The translations under genes were made by a program, and so were the position numbers. A stretch of DNA of 56,354 nucleotides from contig JAQIBY010000095.1 in the NCBI GenBank assembly GCA_027858835.1, positions 1 to 56,354 on the forward strand. Reading direction: 5' to 3'. This document shows, one piece after another, positions 49,861 through 56,354 of this stretch. Position 1 is the first letter of the stretch. Each line of letters opens with the position of its first letter. The notes below the pieces were generated by a model, which was not told the origin of the DNA, made no database searches, and worked only from the letters and a program-made list of their open reading frames with translations. Source of the stretch: Bacteroidales bacterium. Its GTDB lineage: Bacteria > Bacteroidota > Bacteroidia > Bacteroidales > ML635J-15.

Positions 49861-50325
49861 ATGGAAAAAATTGCCTTATTCCCCGGATCATTTGACCCCT
49901 TTACCGTAGGACATAAATCCCTTATGGACAGAGCGCTCCCTTTATTTGATAAAATCATTATCGGCGTTGGGATTAATCATGAAAAAGCCAATTTTTTCCC
50001 GCTTGAAAAGCGCATTCAGTGGATTAATGATTTGTTTAAGGATGAGCCCAGAATTGAGGTGATGACATACGAAGGCCTAACCGTTAACTTCTGTGATCAT
50101 GTCAATGCAACGTATATATTACGAGGGCTGAGAACCTCAGCCGATTTTGAATTTGAACGCGCAATCGGACAAACAAACAAAGCAATTCATCCGAAAATTG
50201 AAACCATCTTTTTGTTAACACATCCAGAACACACATTTATCTCCAGTTCAATTGTACGAGATGTGTATAAACACGGCGGAGATATTCAAGGTTTCCTTCC
50301 AAAAGGAATGAATTTGGATTTGTAA
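49861..50325 (+). CDS. coaD: Phosphopantetheine adenylyltransferase
   Basis: Penultimate step of coenzyme A synthesis. The nucleotidyltransferase motif GSFDPFTVGHKSL is at about residues 8-20 (T/HxGH), with RGLRTSADFEFE in the middle and FISSSIVRDVYKHGGD at the end. 154 residues. Two bases behind glnS, co-transcribed. Confidence 0.97.
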   Translation: MEKIALFPGSFDPFTVGHKSLMDRALPLFDKIIIGVGINHEKANFFPLEKRIQWINDLFKDEPRIEVMTYEGLTVNFCDHVNATYILRGLRTSADFEFERAIGQTNKAIHPKIETIFLLTHPEHTFISSSIVRDVYKHGGDIQGFLPKGMNLDL

Positions 50326-50354
50326 GGAAAAAGCCATATTTGGTATTTTATACT

Positions 50355-50662
50355 CTAAAAGATAAATGTCGTCCCGGTAATTCCTCTCCCAGTCCTTATG
50401 CTGGTGATGAATCCGGGTTTTTTGTTGTAAAATTCCCACTTGTTTTTATATTCAGTTATGTCGTAACAAGAACCAATATAGCCCAAAAATATATTATCTA
50501 AATCGTAAAACGGTCTGCCAAAATCTCTTATCCAACGATATTCACCGAATTTATTTTTCATTCGGTATTCCATTAGAAATGCTTCTCTTTTATCAAAAGC
50601 CGTTACAAAAATTCGTAAACAAAAATCTCATTTTCAAGTTCTTTTATTTTATTCTGATATTC
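50355..50662 (-). pseudogene. PAS-domain protein fragment
   Basis: The minus strand reads RIFVTAFDKREAFLMEYR, then MKNKFGEYRWIRDFGRPFYD and GYIGSCYDITEYK, the C-terminal half and PAC motif of a PAS domain. Upstream, in another frame, is a coiled linker EYQNKIKELENEIFVY like those between PAS domains and kinase or GGDEF outputs. The following residues lose similarity and no output domain is present. Remnant of a sensor protein. Confidence 0.65.
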
Positions 50663-50710
50663 AATTCATTATTGTCCGATAAAAATGATAAAATATATTT
50701 TGTAGCAACA

Positions 50711-50745
50711 AGATTCCTCACCGCTGGCTAGCGGTTCGGAATGAC
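50711..50745. repeat. Short palindromic repeat
   Basis: AGATTCCTCACCGCT, a GGCT loop, then AGCGGTTCGGAATGAC: ACCGCT pairs with AGCGGT and the outer GATTCC-type and GGAATG-type arms resemble those of the 24268 repeat family. Common intergenic palindrome type; no gene. Confidence 0.45.
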
Positions 50746-50839
50746 AAGTAGTTACGTTGTTGAGGGCGGGGCTTGGCTAATGACCCAAAATCGCCTTCTC
50801 GAACAGCTTTAAACACATGGTTTACGGACTTCGTTACTA

Positions 50840-50991
50840 TTATCGTGCTGGGAATGAGCAAAAAAGCAATTGCCCTACCATCATTAAAACGAGATACTAA
50901 ACTCCCGATTATCCTAAATCGCTCGGAGTTAAAGGAATTTTTTGCCACTCCAAAGCTGTTAGTTTATCCAACAAAGTATGTTTATTCATGA
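50840..50991 (+). pseudogene. Tyrosine recombinase (integrase) fragment
   Basis: About 45 codons reading SLKRDTKLPIILNRSELKEF and FATPKLL resemble the linker just before the catalytic domain of tyrosine recombinases (typical form PRPKRxKKLPxVLSxxEV). The catalytic Arg, His and Tyr parts are absent. The piece before it (FTDFVTIIVLGMSKKAIALP) is a weak match. Truncated relic. Confidence 0.5.
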
Positions 50992-51060
50992 CTTAAAGTT
51001 TTAGAAATGGTGATTGTACTAATCTAATAAATTTACTCATGTTTTCAATTTAAAAATGTG

Positions 51061-51192
51061 TGCTAACGTATTGTGGCTTCGCGTTCGGGTGGGTTTCGGA
51101 GCACAAAACTGTCTGCAAGCACTGCACTTGATACGAAGAATAAATGTTCATTTAACCACGGAATCGCCAATTTCTTAAACCCGCTATTAGCA
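51061..51192. repeat. Cassette-border-like unit 1
   Basis: A 132-bp non-coding unit starting TGCTAACG and ending TTAGCA (TGCTAA/TTAGCA inverted), with AAAACTGTCTGC at offset 45. It ends 8 bases before the methyltransferase stop codon. Its size and landmarks match unit 2 at 51907-52040. Confidence 0.5.
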
Positions 51193-51199
51193 GCAGCAT

Positions 51200-51883
51200 C
51201 TATTTCTCTGCAATTCCATAACTGATATATTTCCAATTGTCAGGGCAAACTTTATTTAAAATTAATTTGTCAATTGTTGAAAGAAAATTTCGTTGACTTT
51301 CATTTCTTCCAAATGTTGCAAGGACACCAGTAGTCTTTATGTTGTAAGTTGAAAAGTCCTTAAGAAATTCTTTCATTTCTTTTACAGAAACATATCTCCA
51401 AGAACTTCCCCAGTTGACAAATCGATTTCTCAGTCGTTGGTGAAAAGGAGAAGCAATAAGATTTTCAGCAAATAAAAGTTTCCCTCCAGGTTTTAATGCT
51501 TTGTAAATTTCTTTGAAAACTTTTTGTTGAATTTCATAATTGTCGTTTCTCCCAATTCCTCCAATAATTGATTTGAATACTATAATGTCAAAATAATTTT
51601 CATACGGAATGTTCGTTGCGTCAATGTCTTGGTATTTTACAAACGAAGATATATTATATCGCAAGTGAAGCTGCTCCGCTGTATTTTTAACATCTTTCAG
51701 GTCAGAGCAAACTGCCGTTTTGCCTTTTAATGCTAGCCAGAGAGAGAGTCCGCCTTCTCGTCCACCAAGCTCAAGTCCGTTTTGAATTTTATCCCATTCA
51801 ATATTGCTTTCCCAATATGAGAGTGCTTTTGACCAAGATTTTATGTCCCATTGTATAATGTCTTTCGTTAATTCTTTTGTCAT
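51200..51883 (-). CDS. Class I SAM-dependent methyltransferase (accessory)
   Basis: A 227-residue cytosolic protein with a SAM-binding motif I NGLELGGREGGLSLWLA (about 36-52), then AVCSDLKD (motif II acid), FDIIVFKSIIGGIG (motif IV) and LKPGGKLLFAENL (motif VI). The acceptor is unknown; small-molecule type enzymes look like this. Its composition is more AT-rich than the housekeeping neighbours. It is closely bracketed by two similar ~133-bp units and stands among gene relics, so it was probably acquired. No partner gene is adjacent. Confidence 0.82.
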   Translation of the reverse strand: MTKELTKDIIQWDIKSWSKALSYWESNIEWDKIQNGLELGGREGGLSLWLALKGKTAVCSDLKDVKNTAEQLHLRYNISSFVKYQDIDATNIPYENYFDIIVFKSIIGGIGRNDNYEIQQKVFKEIYKALKPGGKLLFAENLIASPFHQRLRNRFVNWGSSWRYVSVKEMKEFLKDFSTYNIKTTGVLATFGRNESQRNFLSTIDKLILNKVCPDNWKYISYGIAEK

Positions 51884-51906
51884 TGTGTAGTGTCTGTTAT
51901 TATTTC

Positions 51907-52040
51907 TGCTAAGGTTGGGCGTGTAAGTTGCATACCACTTTCCACTACCCCGCCGAAAACTGTTTCCCTCGCAAGATAATCAAAATATTTGTTCGAAAAA
52001 AGCACTTTACTGCGGCATGAAACTTACACGCTGTTACAGC
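51907..52040. repeat. Cassette-border-like unit 2 with long inverted arms
   Basis: A 134-bp non-coding unit starting TGCTAAGG and ending GTTACAGC, with AAAACTGTTTCC at offset 50. It contains the inverted pair GCGTGTAAGTTGCAT (51919-51933) and ATGAAACTTACACGC (52017-52031), 14 of 15 matched. It begins 24 bases before the methyltransferase ATG. Confidence 0.55.
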
Positions 52041-52047
52041 CTAGTAT

Positions 52048-52240
52048 TTATGCTTCCGACTTTATATTCTGATCCTCAGTTTCAAAAAACGCTTCCCTGC
52101 CCAGATGGTTTTTCACTTCATTTTTATCGAGTTTGCTTTTATAATATTTCGGAATTGGCTCAGATTTAACCAATCTGCAGATGACTGGCAATTCTCAATC
52201 CGTTTAAAATATTCACAGTTTTCACTTTCATGCAGATGCT
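52048..52240 (-). pseudogene. Unidentified gene fragment
   Basis: The minus strand reads KHLHESENCEYFKRIENC, SSADWLNLSQFRN, then after a one-base shift YYKSKLDKNEVKNHLGREAF and FETEDQNIKSEA with a stop at 52048. It looks like protein sequence with a frameshift. It follows the YhcG relic but I do not recognise the family. Confidence 0.35.
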
Positions 52241-52640
52241 TTACTTATTCCGATTCAGGAATGCCGAAGCGCAGCCAAAAACAGCTCGCAATCCATATTG
52301 ATTTTCCAATTCACGAACCGACCAATTATTGTTTACAGCTTCAATTTCATAGAAATTTCGTTCCTTTTCGTTTTCTATTTTTATTAATTGAAGGTAGTGT
52401 GTCCAACTTAAATTAGAAGGTGATTCAATTCATGAAAACAAGATAAAAATTACGCATTCGTTCCAAGTTGTAAACTGAAAATCCTTTACCAAATTCTTCA
52501 GAGAGTTTTTGTGAAAGTTCCTTTAAAAGAGATTTTCAATATTCAGCTCGTACTTTATCTTGTTGTTCATCTTCAACTATTAATCGACCAACTTCGAAAT
52601 AAGTAAGAACGATCGTTTGGTTTACACTTTTTAGTTCTTA
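52241..52640 (-). pseudogene. YhcG/DUF1016 (PDDEXK-type nuclease) N-terminal remnant
   Basis: The minus strand reads VNQTIVLTYFEVGRLIVEDE, QQDKVRAEY, a TGA where the family has Gly, KSLLKELSQKLSEEFGKGF, SVYNLERMRNFYLVF; then after a frameshift LSWTHYLQLIKIENEKERNF, YEIEAVNNNWSVRELENQ and a stop. This is the conserved N-terminal domain of DUF1016/YhcG proteins. It is inactivated by a nonsense codon and a frameshift, and the nuclease half is missing. Confidence 0.75.
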
Positions 52641-52692
52641 ATCCTGTTACAAATTTACACTTTGTTTTTAATCTAATTTATGATTCCCTGAG

Positions 52693-52885
52693 TTAATTAT
52701 TGCAAGATATGTATTTTACAAACATCCGATATTTTTTTGTCAAGGAAGTATTACGGTCTAACATTGTCAAGTTCTTTTCTCTGTCTGTCAGAGTGCTTTC
52801 GAAGTGTGCCTGTAATGCATCTAACGGTTGTAGGTTGATTTCGTACTGTATCGGACTTTTGTTATGCAGGAGGATTTGTAACTAA
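52693..52885 (-). other. Open frame without a start, possible relic
   Basis: About 62 sense codons on the minus strand (LQILLHNKSPIQYEINLQPL, DALQAHFESTLTDREKN, then MLDRNTSLTKKYRMFVKY) end at 52693. An in-frame TAG lies just upstream and no start is available. The composition is protein-like, so it may be the tail of a decayed gene; family not recognised. The flanking 52641-52692 and 52886-52950 hold nothing I can support. Confidence 0.2.
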
Positions 52886-52951
52886 GCTTATCGAATTATT
52901 TCTAGATATATATCAATCCTATTTAGATCTTTAGCTATCATGGTTTTTTGT

Positions 52952-52996
52952 AATATATAAAAAGCAATGCCCAAATAAATGACAGGCATTGCTTTT
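52952..52996 (-). terminator. Intrinsic terminator behind the 166-residue lipoprotein gene
   Basis: On the minus strand AAAAGCAATGCC pairs with GGCATTGCTTTT around a 13-base loop and the T-run continues (52960 downwards). It lies 43 bases after the stop codon. Confidence 0.85.
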
Positions 52997-53038
52997 AAAG
53001 TGAACTATTTTTGTTCAGATATTTGTGATATGTTTTCC

Positions 53039-53539
53039 CTAGTTTACTTTATACGCATCAGATTCAATATTTCCACTAAATGTATGTGTGATAGTGGCTG
53101 AAGCATCAGCCTTAACGATCCCTTGGAAACTAATTTTACTTGCTGAGGTTCTTGTAACTGTTCCGCTCTTTCCCCAATACATTTCGTCTGCTCCATTGTC
53201 GAGTAAATTATTCCCGGAAATTGTAAGTTGACATCTATCTCCATTTTCACCAGAACTCTCACTGATAGTAATATCAGCACCAATAGTTACAGGAACATTG
53301 GTAATAGTTATCACAAAATCTGAACCCGCACCTCCTAAGTTAACAGTATTGGCAGACATTAAAACTTTTTGTGAACTTGTCCCCTCGGCAACAATATTGC
53401 CATCCATTACTAATTGATAAGTCCCACTATTGTCTTTGGTTCCTGTAGCGGAATTATTATTATTATTATTATTGCATGAACTTGTTACTACAGTAAAGAG
53501 ACTTAATAAGATTGCAATTGCAAAAAATGATTTTTTCAT
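53039..53539 (-). CDS. Lipoprotein with poly-Asn linker
   Basis: A 166-residue predicted lipoprotein: signal peptide and lipobox (LFTVVTSSC) followed directly by seven Asn encoded by a pure ATT/AAT repeat. The mature domain is beta-rich (YQLVMDGNIVAEGTSS, VITITNVPVTIGADITISES, TVTRTSASKISFQGIVKADA), looking like a small beta-sandwich. I do not recognise a named family. Own promoter region with the ACCCTTAAGGGT palindrome and a terminator behind, so it is a single-gene unit. Confidence 0.75.
   Translation of the reverse strand: MKKSFFAIAILLSLFTVVTSSCNNNNNNNSATGTKDNSGTYQLVMDGNIVAEGTSSQKVLMSANTVNLGGAGSDFVITITNVPVTIGADITISESSGENGDRCQLTISGNNLLDNGADEMYWGKSGTVTRTSASKISFQGIVKADASATITHTFSGNIESDAYKVN
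53453..53473. repeat. Trinucleotide microsatellite (ATT)7
   Basis: Seven perfect ATT units (AAT on the coding strand) giving the Asn run after the lipid-modified Cys. Length changes would stay in frame and only vary the linker. Confidence 0.9.
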
Positions 53540-53578
53540 ATGAGATTAATTTATATTTGTTATTAGATTAATTATGTG

Positions 53579-53623
53579 CAAAAGAACAATGAAATTTTTT
53601 ATTGTTTCTCACCCTTAAGGGTG
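53579..53623 (-). promoter_or_regulatory. Palindromic operator plus -7-like element, upstream of the lipoprotein gene
   Basis: CACCCTTAAGGGTG (53610-53623) is a perfect 14-bp palindrome. Twenty-three bases separate it from CAAAAGAA (53579-53586), that is TTCTTTTG on the minus strand, a near match to TAnnTTTG. The same layout occurs at 56163-56207. The palindrome occupies the -33 position, as an activator site would. Confidence 0.65.
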
Positions 53624-53726
53624 ATTTTTATTGTTTTTCAATATTAATTTATGAGTATATTTTTATATAATTCTAAAAATAAGTATGTTGTTTGCAATCG
53701 AACGAATGCGGTCAAGTTGGCTTTTA

Positions 53727-54941
53727 TTATTGTTTAATAATTTTTATTAGTTTTTGGTTTTTGTTTTCGTCATTAAGTTTTATAAAATACGTAGCAGATT
53801 TTAACGAACTTAAATTTATTGTATTTTCGCCATTATATTTTTTCGATAATACTTCTTTACCAGAAATATCGTATATCGAAATATCGGAAATTGTATTTTT
53901 ATCGGCATTTATTAAATTTATTTTATCGATAAATGGATTTGGGTAAACTGATATATTAAGCTTTGATATTTCTGAAATTGCATCTAAACTTGTCGGACGC
54001 AGATAAGGATAACTTACACCTTCGTCTATTCCCCAAATAGTATCAAAATCCCAATTGTTGAAATTAGCTTCTTGTTTCATTTCGGCAGTGGTACGAGACG
54101 TTACTGTTTGGTCGCTGCCATTTCCAATACCAGAATATTGATTAGATGTTTCGCTATCGTAATAACAATCTTCAATAGTTGAAGAATCCACAAACCCTAC
54201 AAAACCGCCAACATTTTGATCTCCCGACACAACACCTGTTGAATAGCAATTCACAATAGTTGTAGAAGAAATTATTCCTACAAGACCGCCAACTCTGGAA
54301 TAACTTCCCGATACTGCACCTGTTGAATAGCAATTTGCAATAGTTACAGAAGAAGAATTATATCCTATAAGACCGCCAACTTGAAATACTCCCGTAACAG
54401 AAGCTGTTGAATAGCAATTTCCAACAATTGCATTAGATAAACAACATCCTATAAGACCGCCAACATCTTCATTTCCTGACACAACACCTGTTGAATAGCA
54501 GTTTTCAATAGTTGAACCATCTCTATGTCCTATAAGACCGCCAACTTTATTATTTCCCGACACATTACAATTAATAAGACCAAGGTCGTATATTACTGCA
54601 TTAAAGGTATATCCAAATAGTCCTATATAATCGGTAGAACTTCTGTTGATAAATAAATCACTAATTGTGTGGTTGTTTCCGTTAAAACTACCCATAAAGC
54701 CGTCACTATAGTCATTTATTGGCAACCAACCTTCACCACTTTGATATTCCGAGCCATTAAAATCGAGGTCGTTATTTAGTATAAAATGCATGTTAAATTG
54801 GTTTCTCACTTCGTTAAGTTCTGTAATTGTTGTAATTTGGTATGGGTTTTCTTCCGAGCCATCTCCACCTGCAAATTGTGCATTTACACTTGTTGTTGCA
54901 AGTATTATTGCCGCGATTGTAAGGACTAAATTTATTTTCAT
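53727..54941 (-). CDS. GLUG-repeat surface protein, T9SS type A cargo
   Basis: A 404-residue secreted protein. Signal peptide (LTIAAIILATTSVNA), then an N-terminal piece GGDGSEENPYQITTITEL. From about residue 60 to 250 come GLUG-type repeats (VGGLIGHRDGSTIENCYSTG; five to six clear copies, also visible as DNA repeats around CACCTGTTGAATAGCAAT) expected to form a beta-solenoid. From ~324 to the end is a type A sorting domain (ISVYPNPFIDKINLI to KLIKIIKQ). It begins 28 bases behind the lipoprotein gene, so the two form an operon. Likely an adhesin. Confidence 0.88.
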   Translation of the reverse strand: MKINLVLTIAAIILATTSVNAQFAGGDGSEENPYQITTITELNEVRNQFNMHFILNNDLDFNGSEYQSGEGWLPINDYSDGFMGSFNGNNHTISDLFINRSSTDYIGLFGYTFNAVIYDLGLINCNVSGNNKVGGLIGHRDGSTIENCYSTGVVSGNEDVGGLIGCCLSNAIVGNCYSTASVTGVFQVGGLIGYNSSSVTIANCYSTGAVSGSYSRVGGLVGIISSTTIVNCYSTGVVSGDQNVGGFVGFVDSSTIEDCYYDSETSNQYSGIGNGSDQTVTSRTTAEMKQEANFNNWDFDTIWGIDEGVSYPYLRPTSLDAISEISKLNISVYPNPFIDKINLINADKNTISDISIYDISGKEVLSKKYNGENTINLSSLKSATYFIKLNDENKNQKLIKIIKQ

Positions 54942-54969
54942 AACTTTTTGTTTTATTAATTATTTTAAT

Positions 54970-56118
54970 CTATTCTTCTTCGTAAATAACAAATTCTGTA
55001 TAAGTTTCATCTCCATCAGAGACATATCTGCTTGTGGGCGCATACCATTTATCTAAACTAACATAAGCTATTCCTCTAGTTGAATGGTAATCAGAATCGT
55101 TAAAACAGGAAACTGCTGTCCAAGTTTCTCCACCATTTGTAGTTTTGTAAATATCAGATGCTCCTACTCCTAAACCATTTTGAGCATCGAAAAAGTTAAT
55201 GTAATATAAATCAGGACCAGAATAGTTTGCAGATAGAGGTTTTTTAGTCCATGTAATTCCCCCATCGGTAGTTTTAAATATGGTGTTATTGATTTGGTCC
55301 TGTTCGGGAGCAAGAACATACCCTGTATTATTAGTTGGGAAATTGACGTCATAAATCCCACTTGTTTCTAATGCAGTATATGTCCATGTTAGACCGAAAT
55401 CTGCAGATCTTGCCATATATATATCTGCATCACCACTCAACATTTTTATAGGCAGATTAATAACTCCATCTTCAGAAAGACTCATATCTACTTCAGCATT
55501 GAATTCTAAACTTACAGGCAATTCTATTGTCTGAGTAATTTCATGTGTTGTATTTGATACTCTATATAAAACACTAAGATTACTCTCGTGCCCATAAATA
55601 TCATGTCCAATAAATACCGCGTCTGTACTATTTACCGCAAGCACATCCCATGTGCCAAATGCAGCATCAGTTATTTCTGTCCATGTTTGTCCTTTATCTG
55701 TAGTGTGTTTTATCCTATTAGCATTACCCATACCAGTGATCCAAGCACTTTTTTCTATCATATATCCACCAGTAGAGTTATGGAAATCAAAATATGGTTC
55801 TGATGTACCACCCCATGTTTGCACTTTAAAATCTGTATTCATTACGCTCCAAGTTAAGCCTCCATCTTCAGTATGTAGAAGCGTTGTTTCGCTACTTTCA
55901 TCGACACCTCTTCCGAATAACCAACCCTCTGTTGGATTTATAAAATTTATAGATCTCGCATAATCTATAGTATTTGAGATATCTATTGCGTTAAAACAAT
56001 TTTCGGTTTCAATTGGATTAGGATCTATTGGATCAGGATCGTCCAAATCTTTTTCGCAGGCTGTTAGAAATAAACTGAATGCAAGAATGGTTGTAATAAA
56101 TTGAATTTTTTTAGTCAT
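54970..56118 (-). CDS. Surface lipoprotein with YCF48/BNR-like propeller repeats
   Basis: A 382-residue predicted lipoprotein: lipobox LFLTAC followed by EKDLDDPDPIDPNP, an acidic Lys-Asp stretch like the lipoprotein export signal that sends Bacteroidota lipoproteins to the cell surface. The body has YCF48/BNR-type blades, each with an Asp-box-like turn (TEDGGLTWSV, TTDKGQTWTEI, SADFGLTWTYT, TTDGGITWTKK, TTNGGETWTAV). It should fold as a beta-propeller. First gene of an operon with the GLUG protein; the palindromic operator lies 76-89 bases upstream. Confidence 0.85.
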   Translation of the reverse strand: MTKKIQFITTILAFSLFLTACEKDLDDPDPIDPNPIETENCFNAIDISNTIDYARSINFINPTEGWLFGRGVDESSETTLLHTEDGGLTWSVMNTDFKVQTWGGTSEPYFDFHNSTGGYMIEKSAWITGMGNANRIKHTTDKGQTWTEITDAAFGTWDVLAVNSTDAVFIGHDIYGHESNLSVLYRVSNTTHEITQTIELPVSLEFNAEVDMSLSEDGVINLPIKMLSGDADIYMARSADFGLTWTYTALETSGIYDVNFPTNNTGYVLAPEQDQINNTIFKTTDGGITWTKKPLSANYSGPDLYYINFFDAQNGLGVGASDIYKTTNGGETWTAVSCFNDSDYHSTRGIAYVSLDKWYAPTSRYVSDGDETYTEFVIYEEE

Positions 56119-56162
56119 TAGAAATCATCTTTAAATTTATAATTAAACATTTGAATTAACTG

Positions 56163-56207
56163 CAAATTAACAGTTAAATGATGGGATTTCTCTTACCCTA
56201 AAGGGTA
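56163..56207 (-). promoter_or_regulatory. Palindromic operator plus -7-like element, upstream of the surface lipoprotein operon
   Basis: TACCCTAAAGGGTA (56194-56207; one central mismatch from a perfect palindrome), then 23 bases to CAAATTAA (56163-56170), that is TTAATTTG on the minus strand. The spacing is identical to that of the 53579-53623 site. Confidence 0.65.
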
Positions 56208-56256
56208 GTATTTAAATAAATATCAAATTCCCGAAACATCTAATAAAACTGTAAGT

Positions 56257-56280
56257 GTCACACAGTCTGACGATTGTGAC
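56257..56280 (-). terminator. Weak hairpin behind the edge regulator gene
   Basis: GTCACA pairs with TGTGAC around a 12-base loop; on the minus strand a broken T-rich stretch follows. Possible weak terminator for the gene ending at 56295. Confidence 0.25.
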
Positions 56281-56294
56281 TTTATGGGTGATTT

Positions 56295-56354
56295 CTAAAA
56301 AATGTCAATTCTTTTTAAGGCTTCCACACGATTTCTTACATCGAGTTTTATATA
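56295..56354 (-). CDS. Partial gene: C-terminus of a probable LuxR-type HTH regulator
   Basis: Only the last ~18 codons are in the window: IKLDVRNRVEALKRIDIF and a stop. This resembles the final helix of LuxR/NarL-type DNA-binding domains (typical form YxKLGVxNRVEAVxxA). The gene runs on beyond the right edge. It is transcribed toward the operator-bearing lipoprotein operon, so it is a candidate regulator of it. Confidence 0.45.
   Translation of the reverse strand, partial: YIKLDVRNRVEALKRIDIF

Noticed and set aside
51061-52040. Canonical integron attC sites
   Set aside because: The boundary motifs TGCTAAC/G and TTAGCA/GTTACAGC do not fit the RYYYAAC/GTTRRRY core pair well, and no integron integrase is present; only a cassette-like arrangement is claimed.
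52105-52416. Plus-strand ORF of 103 codons
   Set aside because: It is antisense to the YhcG/DUF1016 relic and shows no coding character of its own.
54230-54540. CRISPR-like regularly spaced repeats
   Set aside because: The repeats around CACCTGTTGAATAGCAAT are in-frame GLUG protein repeats with conserved, not variable, spacers.

Overview
The window looks like a contiguous chromosomal piece of an AT-rich member of the Bacteroidota. The evidence is: several type IX secretion system (T9SS) cargo proteins with type A or type B (gliding-motility, CHU_C-like) C-terminal signals; a PorP/SprF-family protein; an ATP synthase split into atpDC and atpBEFHAG; and repeated Bacteroidota-type promoters (TTG, about 20 bp, TAnnTTTG) with few Shine-Dalgarno sites. 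I cannot place it below phylum.

Layout. 56-1447: Xaa-Pro aminopeptidase. 1722-5150: FG-GAP/SprB-repeat T9SS cargo. 5557-6195: a dead IS256-like (zinc-ribbon variant) transposase split by a 112-bp MITE-like repeat; a second copy lies at 29279-29390. 16048-6375 (minus): a five-gene surface operon with a small secreted protein, two SprB-repeat type B adhesins, a PorP/SprF partner and an OmpA/PD40 protein. A 2657-residue surface protein diverges from it. 24113-25205: palindromic repeats. 25266-29272: both subunits of methylmalonyl-CoA mutase. 29548-31319: atpDC. Then come a prenyl synthase, a sugar-nucleotide epimerase and two divergent phosphate transporters. 43520-37533 (minus): bactofilin, atpZ, an atpI-like gene and atpB-E-F-H-A-G. 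43784-50325: housekeeping genes (metK, lpxK, purine nucleoside phosphorylase, tRNA-Cys, folB, glnS, coaD).

50326-53038 is a decayed accessory zone with PAS-protein, tyrosine-recombinase and YhcG/DUF1016 remnants. In it sits one intact methyltransferase gene tightly bracketed by two similarly organised units of about 133 bp, a cassette-like arrangement. 53039-56354 holds a lipoprotein gene, a lipoprotein plus GLUG-repeat T9SS cargo operon, and the last codons of a probable LuxR-type regulator. Both transcription units carry the same palindrome (ACCCTwAAGGGT) at the same distance from a -7-like element, so they are probably co-regulated.

How the parts fit: the surface operon supplies type B adhesins together with the SprF-like partner expected for their export and an OmpA-type envelope anchor. 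The divergent giant protein may be co-expressed, because its promoter interleaves with the operon promoter. The ATP synthase loci flank phosphate importers, and the mutase pair links propionyl- and succinyl-CoA metabolism. The strongest candidates for something new are the paired palindromes near the LuxR-type gene, the cassette-like methyltransferase unit, and two nested-domain architectures (a SPOR-like domain inside OmpA; an RCC1 propeller inside an Ig-like domain).
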